Positions 32,704 to 42,662 of a DNA stretch of 64,000 bases are shown one piece after another. Below the pieces are notes generated by a model, which was given only the letters and a program-made list of their open reading frames with translations, had not been told where the DNA came from and made no database searches. Source of the DNA: Flavobacteriales bacterium UBA1993 (lineage in GTDB: Bacteria > Bacteroidota > Bacteroidia > Flavobacteriales_G > Salibacteraceae); NCBI GenBank assembly GCA_002336485.1, contig DDCZ01000048.1, positions 75,109 to 139,108 of the forward strand, read 5' to 3'. Position numbers and translations under genes: made by a program. Positions within the stretch are counted from its first letter, which is position 1, and each line of letters begins with the position of its first letter.

Positions 32704-34692
32704 CTACTTAAGTGGATAGCTGATTTTAATGGGCAAATCTTGTGTCATGGTGTTCATGTCTTTACAGACTTGAATGAAGGCTTCCGCCTCAATTTCCCGG
32801 GTCTTGGTTTGATAAAAATAGTTGAGCTCGATATGCTTCGGTGATTCTGAAACGGCGGTCTTGTCGTATTTAAAAGCAACGTTGTCTACGTGTTGATCCT
32901 GCACGTTGATTCCGATTTCTTCTGGCAAGTGTAAAATGGTGTGCTGCTTGAAATAGGAAGGATACGGAACCTCTACAGGTTGCTTCTTTATTTCACACGC
33001 AATGGGGCTCACATATTCATACAGTGCAATGGGTTCGTATTGGAAGTATTGCAACTTCATCAGGTAACCTTCCTCTTCTCTCCAATGATCGGGTATGGTA
33101 TACGACTCCGTCAGTGTGATCACGTTTTCAACCATGTCGTCTTTCACTTTAAGCTTAGCGCGCTCCAGAATGTTTGGGTATAAATTGGCGTAAATCATGC
33201 GCAGTTCGTCCGACGCTTCTTTTACCGAATAGTATTCAATGATCATTCTAAATTGATCGGCATTAAGTCCATGTAGTTTACTGGTTACGGTTAATTCCGC
33301 AGGATCTTCGAAGTTTGAAATCACATATTCCTCGGTTATTTCCATGCGGCTATAATCGTCTTCGATCGACATTTTGGCGAGCCTGTTGTTCCCCTCTTTT
33401 ACAATGAGCGCGTAACCATAGTCGACCATGCTGCGGTGCATGAAATCACCTCCCTGCTGCGAAATCGTTGGGTCGATCCAGTATCGTTTTCCCTTGTAGT
33501 CCATGCATACAACCACGTGGTCAAAAATTTGCCTTCCGGGAAGCATGTTGATGAGGGAATGTGTCATTGCGGTATTGACAAGTGCAGGATATACCGTCTT
33601 TACTCCCATTTTATGCATGAGCTCAACAAATAGGAGCGTCTTATCTTTGCAATCGCCAAATCGTTGTTTGATGACTTGGTTGGGCATGAATGGTCGGATG
33701 CTTCCCATACCAGTTTCCACGCCCATATAGCGAATGTCGTTTTGAGTGAAATCTAACAAGGCACTTATTTTTTCCACTTCCGTCTCAGACCCTGTGAGCA
33801 CTTCTTCGAATACATTATCGAGCTCTTCTTGTGCTCCGTCAACTTTGAAAATCTCCAATCCCCAGTCGTTGATTTCTGTCCAAGACGCCGCTTGGGTGCT
33901 CAGTATGTGTCGAAAAGGAATATGCCAGCTTGGCTGTGATTCTTCCACATCAATTGCTTCAATGTTCGACTCATCAAAAGAGTAGATGCGCATGCCGTCC
34001 TTCACGTCCTTGTCTAGTTTCAGATCGCCGCAGTTTCGGCATTCTATGGTGTGTTTCTCTTTATCTGCGTGTATGATTCGGATGTGAAATCGATCGATGG
34101 GATTGGAAGCATCGAGGTATAGGAATTCATAGTTATTTCCTTCATAAAGCGGATTGCTGCCTTTGATCGTATAGGCATATTCGATGACATCATCGCGCCG
34201 AATGTCTTTGAGGATTTCGTAGGCCGTAAGCGCCCCTGTGTAAATGCCAATTCCTAGGTTTTGTTCGTTGGTCAGGAATTCGAAGGATAGGTCGGCGGTG
34301 CGGTCCAGCATCTTTCCGTTTCTCCAAATGTGGAGGTAGTGGAAGTTAAGCGACTGAAAACTGGAATCGTAGGTAATATAGATTTCGGATGCGCTTGTGA
34401 TGCCAGCGGCCGTGACAATGTTTAAGGATTGGTGTGTAAACTCTTCCTCTGTCTCAAAGTTTGATTGATAGTCGATCAGGGCATTGTAGAAGCCGCCATT
34501 GACATCATATTTAGAAACTTCGGAGTCGGGATTTGGATCTACTTCAATAACCCATTTTGGGGGTGGGGAAATCTCAAAATTTTGGGTGAAACCCGCGAGG
34601 TGAAATGTGCAGAGTAGGAGCAGGGCGATTGGCGTTTTTCGTGGCAAGGCGAAGGGTTTAGGTTCGAGAATAAAAGTGCGATCGAAACACAA
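32704..34692 (-). CDS. DUF3857 / transglutaminase-like exported protein
   Basis: An exported protein of up to 662 residues. The first start candidate is TTG 34692; a second TTG at 34647 (LPRKTPIALLLLC) gives a cleaner signal peptide (ending AGFTQ), and neither is certain. It contains DUF3857 (about 60-240), a transglutaminase-like core with the Cys in FGDCKDKTLLFVELM, His in FDHVVVCMDY and Asp in YWIDPTISQQG, and a C-terminal beta-rich domain. The family is common in Bacteroidota; it may cleave or cross-link peptides in the periplasm, but its substrate is unknown. A TATCTTTC box (34719-34726) is 26 nt upstream of the longer start. Confidence 0.85.
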   Translation of the reverse strand: MCFDRTFILEPKPFALPRKTPIALLLLCTFHLAGFTQNFEISPPPKWVIEVDPNPDSEVSKYDVNGGFYNALIDYQSNFETEEEFTHQSLNIVTAAGITSASEIYITYDSSFQSLNFHYLHIWRNGKMLDRTADLSFEFLTNEQNLGIGIYTGALTAYEILKDIRRDDVIEYAYTIKGSNPLYEGNNYEFLYLDASNPIDRFHIRIIHADKEKHTIECRNCGDLKLDKDVKDGMRIYSFDESNIEAIDVEESQPSWHIPFRHILSTQAASWTEINDWGLEIFKVDGAQEELDNVFEEVLTGSETEVEKISALLDFTQNDIRYMGVETGMGSIRPFMPNQVIKQRFGDCKDKTLLFVELMHKMGVKTVYPALVNTAMTHSLINMLPGRQIFDHVVVCMDYKGKRYWIDPTISQQGGDFMHRSMVDYGYALIVKEGNNRLAKMSIEDDYSRMEITEEYVISNFEDPAELTVTSKLHGLNADQFRMIIEYYSVKEASDELRMIYANLYPNILERAKLKVKDDMVENVITLTESYTIPDHWREEEGYLMKLQYFQYEPIALYEYVSPIACEIKKQPVEVPYPSYFKQHTILHLPEEIGINVQDQHVDNVAFKYDKTAVSESPKHIELNYFYQTKTREIEAEAFIQVCKDMNTMTQDLPIKISYPLK

Positions 34693-34855
34693 TGGTCATG
34701 GTGTTGAAAATGAGAACTGAAAGATAGAGATTCGTTTCTAACGACCCGGGGACATAGCGGTTCTGGCTAAGAAACGAATGGTTTTTAAACCGAAATTCGA
34801 TAAACCCACGTCCTCTTGACGGCAAATCACAAGGGGTAGAAGGGTGTGTAGAGTA

Positions 34856-35950
34856 TTACTTCTTCATTTCGATCACCCAAATCCCTCGAAGTTCGTTGGA
34901 TTTATAACCCGTAGCATTATCGTTTGGATATCGTGCATTGATGGCGGAAAGTGTGTTTAAGTCAATATCAGATTCTGTGCTACCATGGCATTTCAAACAC
35001 ATAGCGTTGGTCAAAATTGGATAGTATCCAATCATTCGATCGCCTTTTTCAGAAATGTGGGGTTCAATACTTCCCGTATTCGTTAATGCTAACTTCGCCT
35101 TCTTGATGTAGGCGAGCTCTTCTTCATTGGCCAAATTACCCGGGTTTCTGTTTTTGTCAGAGACGCGCTTAATAGAGGCTTCTAGTTCCTGCGCCATACT
35201 GTCTGTCAATGGAATTGCGCGTTCGTTGCAAAAGACCAAAGCTCCTTCTGGACCTTTATGTTGAATTGAACTTAACAAGTTCTTGCCCAGGACTGATTTA
35301 GTGGCCATGGCCAATCTTTGTCCTTCTTTCAAGTAGTCTTCTTCACTACCCAGGGTGTTTTGCTTGTCTTTATTCGAGTACTCCTTATTCCAGCCGGGTT
35401 TTTCAAGATCCGTATTGTAGATGTAGGCGGCTACCGCAGAAAGTTGCTCTTTGGTGTAACCTAGGTTTGGCATCAATCCAAACTTCTCGACAGCATTTGG
35501 CATTTCAGAAGACTCGGCAGTAGGCTTGGTCAAGAAGGATCGCATAGCACCTACAAATGCTTCTTCGGTATCATGTTTTTCTGAGTAATGCTTTTTTACA
35601 GCCAAGAGTGGGGGAGCCAAGCGTGCCTCCTGGGTGGCGTTCGGGGAATGGCAAGAAACACAGTTTTGAGTGACTATTTCGAAACCTTCTTGCATAGTTT
35701 TTGAAATCTCGTTTTCGCTAGCTTGAGATTCAGTTTGTGTGCCTGTGTTGCAGCTGTGGAAAAGCACAAGAAATAGGGCCGAAGACAAAAGAACAAAGCG
35801 CTTTTTCTCCTTCGGCTTCAGATCATCGTCTATGTCAATATCGAGTATAGGTTCTGTGGCCACGTCGTTGTTCAAAGAATGAAGATAAAAAAGAAGCGAA
35901 GCATTATCTCGTCTCGCTGAGGCGATATACTTTAGCCACTCATGAAGCAT
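34856..35950 (-). CDS. cytochrome c and DUF3365 heme lipoprotein
   Basis: The product reads 364 residues from ATG 35950. A transmembrane/signal segment (FVLLSSALFLVLFHSC) lies unusually deep, at about residues 51-66, with a lipobox-like Cys. Two c-type heme sites follow: NCVSCHS in a mono-heme cytochrome c domain (about 90-190, with Met in GLMPNLGY possibly the sixth ligand) and MCLKCHG in a DUF3365-type domain near the C-terminus. This suggests a redox lipoprotein. An alternative start is GTG 35863 (removing 29 residues). The ATG start overlaps the divergent barrel gene by 9 nt. Confidence 0.75.
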   Translation of the reverse strand: MLHEWLKYIASARRDNASLLFYLHSLNNDVATEPILDIDIDDDLKPKEKKRFVLLSSALFLVLFHSCNTGTQTESQASENEISKTMQEGFEIVTQNCVSCHSPNATQEARLAPPLLAVKKHYSEKHDTEEAFVGAMRSFLTKPTAESSEMPNAVEKFGLMPNLGYTKEQLSAVAAYIYNTDLEKPGWNKEYSNKDKQNTLGSEEDYLKEGQRLAMATKSVLGKNLLSSIQHKGPEGALVFCNERAIPLTDSMAQELEASIKRVSDKNRNPGNLANEEELAYIKKAKLALTNTGSIEPHISEKGDRMIGYYPILTNAMCLKCHGSTESDIDLNTLSAINARYPNDNATGYKSNELRGIWVIEMKK

Positions 35951-36772
35951 TGGGCACTTTTTAGCGTATTGTTTATGTGGTCCGTCGCTAGCTGGGCCAG
36001 TGGAGGCAACGAAACCCAAGGTGCGCGATCCATGGCGCTTGGCGGAGCCACCGTGACGCACACCGATGTTTGGGCCACCACAAATAACCCCGGTGCACTC
36101 GGTCTGCTCAATCAATACGCCTTCGCTATCGGATATGAAAACCGATTCTTTTTACCCGAAGCAGGTCTAAAATCCCTGGCCGTTGCCATGCCTTTGGGGC
36201 AAGCTACCGTTGGTCTTGTTGGGCACTCATACGGATATGCCGGCTACGCTGACAACCGCATTGGACTCAGCTACGCCAGAAAATTAAGCGACTACGTGAG
36301 CCTTGGTGCGCAACTCAACTATGTACAAGCCAGAATTGGCGATGTCTATGGCAGTCGATCAACCCTCGTTGCAGAAATTGGCCTGCTGGTAATGCCCACA
36401 GATAAAATCCGAATTGGCGCCCATCTGTACAATCCCACACGATCACGATTGGCCGATTTTGACGATGAGCGGATACCGACCAGCCTGCGACTTGGTGGAC
36501 AGTATTTCTTCTCCGAGATTGTCAACCTGAGTATCGAACTTGACAAGGACACAGACCTGCCGCTCAACATTAAATCGGGCATCGAGTATCGGCCAGCGGA
36601 GCCTATTTTTCTGAGAATTGGATTCGCCACGGCTCAAAGCAATTTTGCCTTTGGTGTGGGGTACGCCTGGAAAGCCTTGAAGGCAGATGTGGGTGCATCA
36701 TGGAATCAAAACTTGGGATATAGCTCGGCGCTTTCCGTTCAATACGCCTTTGGCAAGAGATCTAAGAAATGA
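35942..36772 (+). CDS. PorV/PorQ-like outer-membrane barrel protein
   Basis: A 276-residue exported barrel with a signal peptide (1-19). The FadL/PorV-like start after it, GARSMALGGATVTHTDVWATTNNPGALG, is the signature of this outer-membrane family, and the end of the barrel is a repeating strand pattern closing at YAFGK. PorQ and PorV are T9SS outer-membrane proteins, and T9SS is present here, but the protein is somewhat short for PorQ and I cannot choose between PorQ, PorV and another relative. Its stop overlaps the next gene's ATG. Confidence 0.75.
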   Translation: MKHWALFSVLFMWSVASWASGGNETQGARSMALGGATVTHTDVWATTNNPGALGLLNQYAFAIGYENRFFLPEAGLKSLAVAMPLGQATVGLVGHSYGYAGYADNRIGLSYARKLSDYVSLGAQLNYVQARIGDVYGSRSTLVAEIGLLVMPTDKIRIGAHLYNPTRSRLADFDDERIPTSLRLGGQYFFSEIVNLSIELDKDTDLPLNIKSGIEYRPAEPIFLRIGFATAQSNFAFGVGYAWKALKADVGASWNQNLGYSSALSVQYAFGKRSKK

Positions 36773-38868
36773 AGATTGCCGCGTCATTGATTGTGCTGCT
36801 CTGCCTGAGTTCAATGGGCTGGACACAACAACGACCCGACGATGACCGCGAAGGCGCCATAGACCAAATCATTGAACTTGTAAGTGAGAACCTCGAAGCC
36901 GAGGATCTTGATTTCACCACCTTCCTAGAAGATTTAGACTATTACTACAATCGCCCTTTAAACCTGAATAGAGCCACACGAGAAGACTTGCAGCGGATCA
37001 TTTTGCTGAACGCCTTTCAGGTCGAAGCATTGCTCCAACACATCCAAACAACGGGTAAACTAAAAGCGATTTACGAGCTGCAAGGCATCGACGGATTCGA
37101 TAGGCAAACCATTGCCGCATTGCGGCCATTCGTCAAAGTGGGCGAGGCGGGCAGTAGACCAGCACTCAACTGGAAGTCGATTAAGGAGGAAGGAAAACAC
37201 GAGGCATTTGTGCGCTATCAGCGTGTGATCGAAGAAATGGATGGCTACGCACCCATATCCGATTCGCTGCTGCTTGCCAGTCCCAACAGTCGATACTTTG
37301 GTGATCCGGCGCGCATCTTAACCCGATATCGATTTCGCTATTTGAACAACATCAGCATTGGAGTCACCGCCGAGAAAGATGCCGGCGAGCAATTTGGCGG
37401 ATCCACCAATCCAAAAGGATTCGACTATTACGGTGCCCACGCCTATTTTGGAAATTATGGGATCGTGAAGCACGCGGTAATCGGAGACTACCAAGTGCAA
37501 ATAGGCCAGGGGTTGACGTATTGGACAGGATTGGCTTTTGGAAAGTCGGCAGACATTACCGGCATAAAGCGCTCAGCACGGGAGATCACACCATACTCAT
37601 CCGCCGATGAAAACAACTTTATGCGCGGCGCTGCAACCACACTAAAGCTTGGTTCGTTTGAGGTGACTACATTTTTTAGCAACAAACGCGTAGATGCGAA
37701 TATTACAACCCTTGATACTACGGACGGCGAGGACTTCCTTGTTTCCGAGTTTAGTTCATTTCAAACGAGCGGTTATCACCGAACGCCAGGTGAACTCTTG
37801 GATAAGGATGCGATCTGGGAGCTAAACACAGGAGGCCATGTGCGCTATATCCGAGACCGTTTTCAAATTGGCGCCACAGGAATTTACACGAACTACTCCG
37901 GAAATACTGCGCCGTATACGCAGTTATACCGGAAGTTTGAACCCAACGGCAGTCCGTTTTTTCTTGGTGGTGTTGACTACCAATTGATGATTCGCAATGT
38001 GCTGGCATTTGGTGAGTTTAGCCAACGATTCGATGGTGGAACAGCCTTTCTAAATGGCGCTATTATCAGTCTTGATCCGCGATTTGATATTTCGATTCTG
38101 CACCGACATTTCGATCCGACATACAACGCACCTCGAAGCAATGCCGTAAGCGAGAGCAGCAGGAATGTAAACGAAGACGGGTTTTACTTTGGCCTCAATG
38201 CAAAACTGTCAACGTCGTGGTTGTTTAAAGGATATTTCGATCTATTCTCATTTCCATGGATGCGGTTTCAGGCGAAAGCACCCACCAAGGGAAAAGAATA
38301 CTTGGCCCAGTTGGAGTTTAAACCGCGACGAAATTTCTCTTCCTACTTCCGATACCGATTTGAGGATAAGTACGAGGGTTTTGATTTAGGCGGCCAACCT
38401 ACGGACGAGATTGGTCTGAGGCATCGGCACTGGTTTCGGCTAAACTGGCAATACACCCTGAATAAGGTTGTTTCGTTGCGGAATAGACTCGAATACGTGC
38501 ACGTTGATTTGCCGGAAGGCGATGCGCAAAATGGTTTCATGGTCTATCAAGATGTGATCTTTAAACCAAAGTGGCCCGCTAAGTATGAGTTTAAGGTGCG
38601 TTATGCCTTATTTGACACGGATGGCTACGATAGCCGTATTTATGCCTACGAACACGACGTGCTCTACAGCTTTAGCGTCCCTGCGTATTACCACCGAGGC
38701 AGCCGCGCTTATTTGATTGTTAAATACGACCTCACACGCTGGAGTGATTTGACCGTTCGGGTGGCACAAACCTTTTATTCGAATCGGAAAACAAGCGGAA
38801 GTGCCTTGAATACAATCAACGGCCCAACACGCACAGAGGCCAAGGTTCAGCTCAGAGTGAAATTCTGA
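36769..38868 (+). CDS. helix-hairpin-helix and beta-barrel protein, exported
   Basis: The 699-residue protein has a signal peptide (1-20, ending GWTQ), a ComEA-like helix-hairpin-helix region at about 60-125 (LNRATREDLQRIILLNAFQ and ELQGIDGFDRQTIAALRPF), and then a long beta-strand-rich part, probably an outer-membrane barrel (many Y/F-flanked strands such as YRFRYLNNISIGVTAE). This combination occurs in Bacteroidota with unknown function. Although ComEA-type hairpins bind DNA in the periplasm, a DNA-uptake role is only a guess. Translationally coupled to the PorQ-like gene by a 4-nt overlap. Confidence 0.82.
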   Translation: MKIAASLIVLLCLSSMGWTQQRPDDDREGAIDQIIELVSENLEAEDLDFTTFLEDLDYYYNRPLNLNRATREDLQRIILLNAFQVEALLQHIQTTGKLKAIYELQGIDGFDRQTIAALRPFVKVGEAGSRPALNWKSIKEEGKHEAFVRYQRVIEEMDGYAPISDSLLLASPNSRYFGDPARILTRYRFRYLNNISIGVTAEKDAGEQFGGSTNPKGFDYYGAHAYFGNYGIVKHAVIGDYQVQIGQGLTYWTGLAFGKSADITGIKRSAREITPYSSADENNFMRGAATTLKLGSFEVTTFFSNKRVDANITTLDTTDGEDFLVSEFSSFQTSGYHRTPGELLDKDAIWELNTGGHVRYIRDRFQIGATGIYTNYSGNTAPYTQLYRKFEPNGSPFFLGGVDYQLMIRNVLAFGEFSQRFDGGTAFLNGAIISLDPRFDISILHRHFDPTYNAPRSNAVSESSRNVNEDGFYFGLNAKLSTSWLFKGYFDLFSFPWMRFQAKAPTKGKEYLAQLEFKPRRNFSSYFRYRFEDKYEGFDLGGQPTDEIGLRHRHWFRLNWQYTLNKVVSLRNRLEYVHVDLPEGDAQNGFMVYQDVIFKPKWPAKYEFKVRYALFDTDGYDSRIYAYEHDVLYSFSVPAYYHRGSRAYLIVKYDLTRWSDLTVRVAQTFYSNRKTSGSALNTINGPTRTEAKVQLRVKF

Positions 38869-38941
38869 TCTCAACAATTGGCCCTTGATTCTTTCAAGCA
38901 TTGAAGGGAACGCGCGTCTAGGGATGAATTATTATTGAATT

Positions 38942-40414
38942 ATGAAGAAGATATACCTGCTTACGATTACCGCCGTTGCTTCACTCACGCTGCATGCTCA
39001 AGAACCGCAGACATATAAAGGCGCCTATGGCACTGGTGTAGCTGAATACACCTACACCGAGAATGACAAGCTTCAGCGATTGATCTCAGGTATGTTTAGC
39101 TATTCTGACACGCTCACCGTTGCAGGTCGCGGTGAATGTGCCGTGAAAATGACGGGCATTTACAAAGACGATAAGAAAAACGCCTCGTGGGTAGCAGGAA
39201 TAAAGGGCATGGACAATGAGAGCAACGAAACCGTCACCGGTCCATTTAAGGATGGAAAGAAATCGGGCTTATGGACACATAGAATTACGGTTGGTGAAAC
39301 CGACATCAAAGTAGTTAGTGCTTCGTTTTACAAGAACAAATTCCGAAACAAGTTTAGCTACACATACGAGCCTGTGGAGCCGGTTGGCGTGTATAAGAAA
39401 CTGACTGTAACTGGTTCGTTTGATGACAAAAGCAAGCTAGACGGAGAATGGAAGATGGTGTATACAGACATGAACGATGTAGAGTTTGAAGACCTCATGC
39501 GCTATCAACATGGTGTGCTTGCTTTCAGAGTAAAACGTGAATTGGCTAGTGGAGCAGAAATTACGCGATTTGACGAAGAAGCAAAGGTCACCGCCTTTTT
39601 CGCTGGGCTGCAATACCCAGATTCGAATGCCGTAGTAGGCGAAATCAAATATGGCGTTGTCGAGAAAATGACGAGCCACGAGATCATCGTTCCACTGATG
39701 AAGGCATGGAACGACTCGCGCACCGTAAATGTTGGAAACCAATATGCATCATCTATACCGACGATGATGATACCAAGAGGGGAGTTTGGAAACGCAAACT
39801 ACCTCAACTGCGAGCGTGAAATTGTCCTTTGGATGGATACCCCAAAAGGACACAAAGAATGGCTGCAAGAGCAGCGCATTTTGGAGGATTACAAACGCAA
39901 AATAAAGGCGGCAGACAAGGCGCTGGAGGCGAAAGATTTCGAGGAGGCCTTGAAGCAATATCGCATGGCTTCTAAAGTGAAAAAGGAAGAAGCTTATCCT
40001 CAGAGTCAAATTCCGAAGGTGGAGAAGATGTTGAAAGATCGAGACACCAAGAATCGGTTGTTGGAGTCGGTGGCAAACAAGGCCGACGTGTTGGAGACAG
40101 AGCAGAAAAAGCTGACCAGCAACGAGGCGTTTCAGAAAAAGCAAAAGCATCTTTTCGAGGCGTATGATATTGCATACAAAGCGCAGTATAAAAACATCCG
40201 TGGAGACCACAGTCGAGTGCGCAGCAATTTGAGTAATAATTTGATTGAGCCAATTACAATTCTAGAGTTGGAGTTGTACGAATCTGACTTGACGGAGATT
40301 CTCTTGCTTCAGAATAAGACCAGCGAATTAGTGGGCACCGATACAAAAGAGTTGGAAAAGGAGCTGAAGAAAATGGAGAGCGCCAAGCAGATTGCTGCAC
40401 GGCTGAAGAAATAA
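38942..40414 (+). CDS. exported protein with MORN-like repeats and coiled coil
   Basis: A 490-residue protein with signal peptide (1-19, ending LHAQ). The N-terminal half has repeats resembling MORN_2 strands (GMFSYSDTLT, GIYKDDKKNASW, GPFKDGKKSGLW, GSFDDKSKLDGEW). The C-terminal half (about 300-490) is charged and helical with a TPR-like pair (ADKALEAKDFEEALKQYRMA) and coiled-coil heptads. It could be a periplasmic scaffold. No function assigned. Confidence 0.7.
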   Translation: MKKIYLLTITAVASLTLHAQEPQTYKGAYGTGVAEYTYTENDKLQRLISGMFSYSDTLTVAGRGECAVKMTGIYKDDKKNASWVAGIKGMDNESNETVTGPFKDGKKSGLWTHRITVGETDIKVVSASFYKNKFRNKFSYTYEPVEPVGVYKKLTVTGSFDDKSKLDGEWKMVYTDMNDVEFEDLMRYQHGVLAFRVKRELASGAEITRFDEEAKVTAFFAGLQYPDSNAVVGEIKYGVVEKMTSHEIIVPLMKAWNDSRTVNVGNQYASSIPTMMIPRGEFGNANYLNCEREIVLWMDTPKGHKEWLQEQRILEDYKRKIKAADKALEAKDFEEALKQYRMASKVKKEEAYPQSQIPKVEKMLKDRDTKNRLLESVANKADVLETEQKKLTSNEAFQKKQKHLFEAYDIAYKAQYKNIRGDHSRVRSNLSNNLIEPITILELELYESDLTEILLLQNKTSELVGTDTKELEKELKKMESAKQIAARLKK

Positions 40415-40447
40415 TATTCCATTTCTGGCGTATTAACGGGGTAAACC

Positions 40448-41047
40448 ATGCGCATACCCCTAACTATTCTATTCGTAACATTCGCCTGTGCCGCGATTTC
40501 ACAGCATCACTTCAAGCGATGGAACAGGATAGATCACGATAGTTTGTCGTTTTCAGTAGAGGCCGGTCAACGCTTTGTTATGGGGACCAACGCTGTGGCA
40601 TCGGTGAAGTGGAATCGTTTTGCATTGAATGGGGGCGTGTTGAAGAAGGGCCGAATAGAGGAGGAGGTCTACGGATTTTTAGTGGGCTACAAGTACTACT
40701 TCCGCCAAAACAAGAATCTGTTCTACTTCGGGAGCGACTTTCAGCGACTTCGCTTTCATGTGGCCACCGGAACGGATCTGAAATTCCCCTACAAGCAGCA
40801 AATTTTTGATGATCCAAGCCTGTCTTATTACAAAACGGAATGGCACTTCGTCGACTTTTTAGTAGGTGCCAATATCAAGCTGCCATCCAACTTGTATGCA
40901 GACCTCGCCTTTGGACCAAATTTCGGAATTATCGATCGAACATACCCCGATGATTCACCCATTAAACCTGGTTTAAAGGAAAGTCAATTCATTGCCTTAC
41001 CGGAGGTGCGTGTTGGACTCAGATACCTTCTGCTCATCCGCGATTAA
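40448..41047 (+). CDS. outer-membrane barrel-like exported protein
   Basis: A 199-residue protein with signal peptide (1-19, ending AAISQ). Its strands alternate (WNRFALNGGVLKKG, FLVGYKYYFRQ, LYADLAFGPNFG, EVRVGLRYLLLI) as small outer-membrane barrels do; the last strand lacks a terminal aromatic. The gene starts 33 nt after the MORN-like gene on the same strand, so they may be cotranscribed. Function unknown. Confidence 0.6.
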   Translation: MRIPLTILFVTFACAAISQHHFKRWNRIDHDSLSFSVEAGQRFVMGTNAVASVKWNRFALNGGVLKKGRIEEEVYGFLVGYKYYFRQNKNLFYFGSDFQRLRFHVATGTDLKFPYKQQIFDDPSLSYYKTEWHFVDFLVGANIKLPSNLYADLAFGPNFGIIDRTYPDDSPIKPGLKESQFIALPEVRVGLRYLLLIRD

Positions 41048-41074
41048 GACCGATTTTATGCATGTCCAATGGAT

Positions 41075-41773
41075 CTACGGTCTGTAGATCGACCTTGGAT
41101 AGTCGAGCACATTGACCGATTCGCCTGCAAGTTCTTTGATTGCATCCTTGGCAATCCAAATTGCTGACTTGCTATCCATTTCCAGCATTTTTTTCGCGGT
41201 GTCAATCGCTAATTTGTTCAAGTCTCGATTTCGTTTCCCGATGCTTCTCAGAGCCCAATTAACGGCTTTCTTAACGTAGATACGATCGTCGGTAGCTGCA
41301 TGGAGAAGCCAGGGAAGAAACTGCTCATACACGTCATTCGAGGCCTTTTTATCAGCCATGCAATAACCAGCCATGGTGGCAAAAGCAGCCCTCCGCTCAA
41401 ACTCCGATTCGTCGTTTTTGTATTGTTCTATCATGGAAACGGCGAGCGGACTTCGTGCATAAACGCCCATGCTAAACGAATCGCATATTTCCCAATTCTC
41501 AAATGTGGCCGTCCATTTCTCAACCAGATCGAAGGTTAATTCTTTTGGACGACACAGTTTGCTGCACATCAAGCGGCCTTCGTAAATACCGGTGTCGAAA
41601 AGCTCGATTGCCAGGGCGCTATTCATACCGATTTCCTTGGCTAGAGCCTTCAAGTCTTTGTGGTAAACTCCGAGCGAATTATTGGCGACAACCCCAAATT
41701 TTTTCTGTTTGAAGATGACTTTCTCTGGGTCTTTGAGTGCGTTTAGGCGAGTTATTATTTCGGTTGATGTCAT
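41075..41773 (-). CDS. DNA alkylation repair protein (AlkD-like)
   Basis: A helical HEAT-repeat protein of 232 residues, starting at the second in-frame ATG (41773), directly after the stop of the upstream gene; the longer frame would overlap it. Family features: FGVVANNSLGVYHKDLKALAKEIG, LFDTGIYEGRLMCSKL, WALRSIGKRN, and conserved W and D residues around WEICDSF and AIWIAKDAIKEL. AlkD excises N3- and N7-alkylated purines by binding without base flipping. It is the last gene of its transcription unit. Confidence 0.9.
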   Translation of the reverse strand: MTSTEIITRLNALKDPEKVIFKQKKFGVVANNSLGVYHKDLKALAKEIGMNSALAIELFDTGIYEGRLMCSKLCRPKELTFDLVEKWTATFENWEICDSFSMGVYARSPLAVSMIEQYKNDESEFERRAAFATMAGYCMADKKASNDVYEQFLPWLLHAATDDRIYVKKAVNWALRSIGKRNRDLNKLAIDTAKKMLEMDSKSAIWIAKDAIKELAGESVNVLDYPRSIYRP

Positions 41774-41774
41774 C

Positions 41775-42209
41775 TCAGTCAATAAGCATAATGAACAGAA
41801 TTGCGACGCGAATGGTCCAGGCAATGGTTCGAATCCAATTGGTTTGAATCAATTTCTCAATACGCTCTGGAGTTGGGCTCCGCGATATTTGAAGATGAAT
41901 CGGCGCCTGAAAGACCAAGGTGCTGATACCAATAATGACAAAAAGTCCCATGTTGAGTGCGAAAAGTGGATCCAGGTCGCAATAGAGATAGATCAGTCCA
42001 GAGAGCATCTCAACCACCATTACGGGTATAGCAACCACACTCGTTCGGAGTAGGTTTTTTCGCTCGTAGTTTGATAGATCGGAAAACGATATTTCTCGGA
42101 AGAGGGGGTAGTGCACAACTTGAACAAACCAACACAGTCCGCACATAAATATGGTTGCAACGACGTGCACAAGAAAGACATGATTTGAAAGGCAGAGCAC
42201 CTGATCCAT
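41775..42209 (-). CDS. four-helix membrane protein of unknown function
   Basis: A 144-residue protein with about four membrane helices (about 11-33, 55-77, 80-100, 125-143) and a conserved-looking VQVVHYPLFREIS segment after helix 1. The stop TGA is 1 nt from the start of the alkD-like gene, suggesting co-translation. Family not recognised. Confidence 0.7.
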   Translation of the reverse strand: MDQVLCLSNHVFLVHVVATIFMCGLCWFVQVVHYPLFREISFSDLSNYERKNLLRTSVVAIPVMVVEMLSGLIYLYCDLDPLFALNMGLFVIIGISTLVFQAPIHLQISRSPTPERIEKLIQTNWIRTIAWTIRVAILFIMLID

Positions 42210-42255
42210 CCTAAGCGGTTTGCTCTAAAATTACGCGAAACAAAGGATATTCAAT

Positions 42256-42636
42256 CTACCAGGTTCCGGCAGGAGAGTAGAGCAAGTCAATCGGATTGTC
42301 GATGTCGTATAAGTAGGCATAACCCTTGGTTTCCTTGGTAGAAAAGGGAGCAAGAGCTTTCAGGAGATCCTGGTATCCATCGGCATTAAGCAGGCAATAA
42401 AACGTCGTTGCGTCCTGCGACAAAATGCCGTCATTTTCCTCGGCCTTGCAAAGAACTAGATTGCAATTTCTAGGGGTAATAAATTCGAGTTGACCGAGGT
42501 TCAATTTTGGTTCGGCGCTGTTAAGCCAATCCACAATAGTCTGGGTCAGCAAAAGTGATTCTGCCATGTCAAAGCCGTAAAGCCTTACGAAGCTTTCGCC
42601 AAACGAATTAACCTGATCGATGTAGTCTAGTTCCAT
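42256..42636 (-). CDS. small cytoplasmic protein of unknown function
   Basis: 126 residues from the ATG at 42636; the frame extends upstream by 47 residues but that would overlap the neighbouring gene's coding region by more than 110 nt in another frame, so this start is preferred. The protein has no membrane segment. It contains DQVNSFGESFVRLYGFDMAE and ends YLYDIDNPIDLLYSPAGTW. Not recognised. Confidence 0.55.
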   Translation of the reverse strand: MELDYIDQVNSFGESFVRLYGFDMAESLLLTQTIVDWLNSAEPKLNLGQLEFITPRNCNLVLCKAEENDGILSQDATTFYCLLNADGYQDLLKALAPFSTKETKGYAYLYDIDNPIDLLYSPAGTW

Positions 42637-42662
42637 GAAGCGCCAAAAGTGAGCATTCCTAT

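Noticed and set aside
34693..34855. Possible gene in the gap between the DUF3857 gene and the cytochrome
   Set aside because: No frame longer than a few dozen codons with a plausible start; nothing recognised beyond the TATCTTTC box.
41072..41090. Inverted repeat GATCTAC...GTAGATC near the alkD stop
   Set aside because: It is within or just after the coding end with no T run on either strand; chance repeat is likely.
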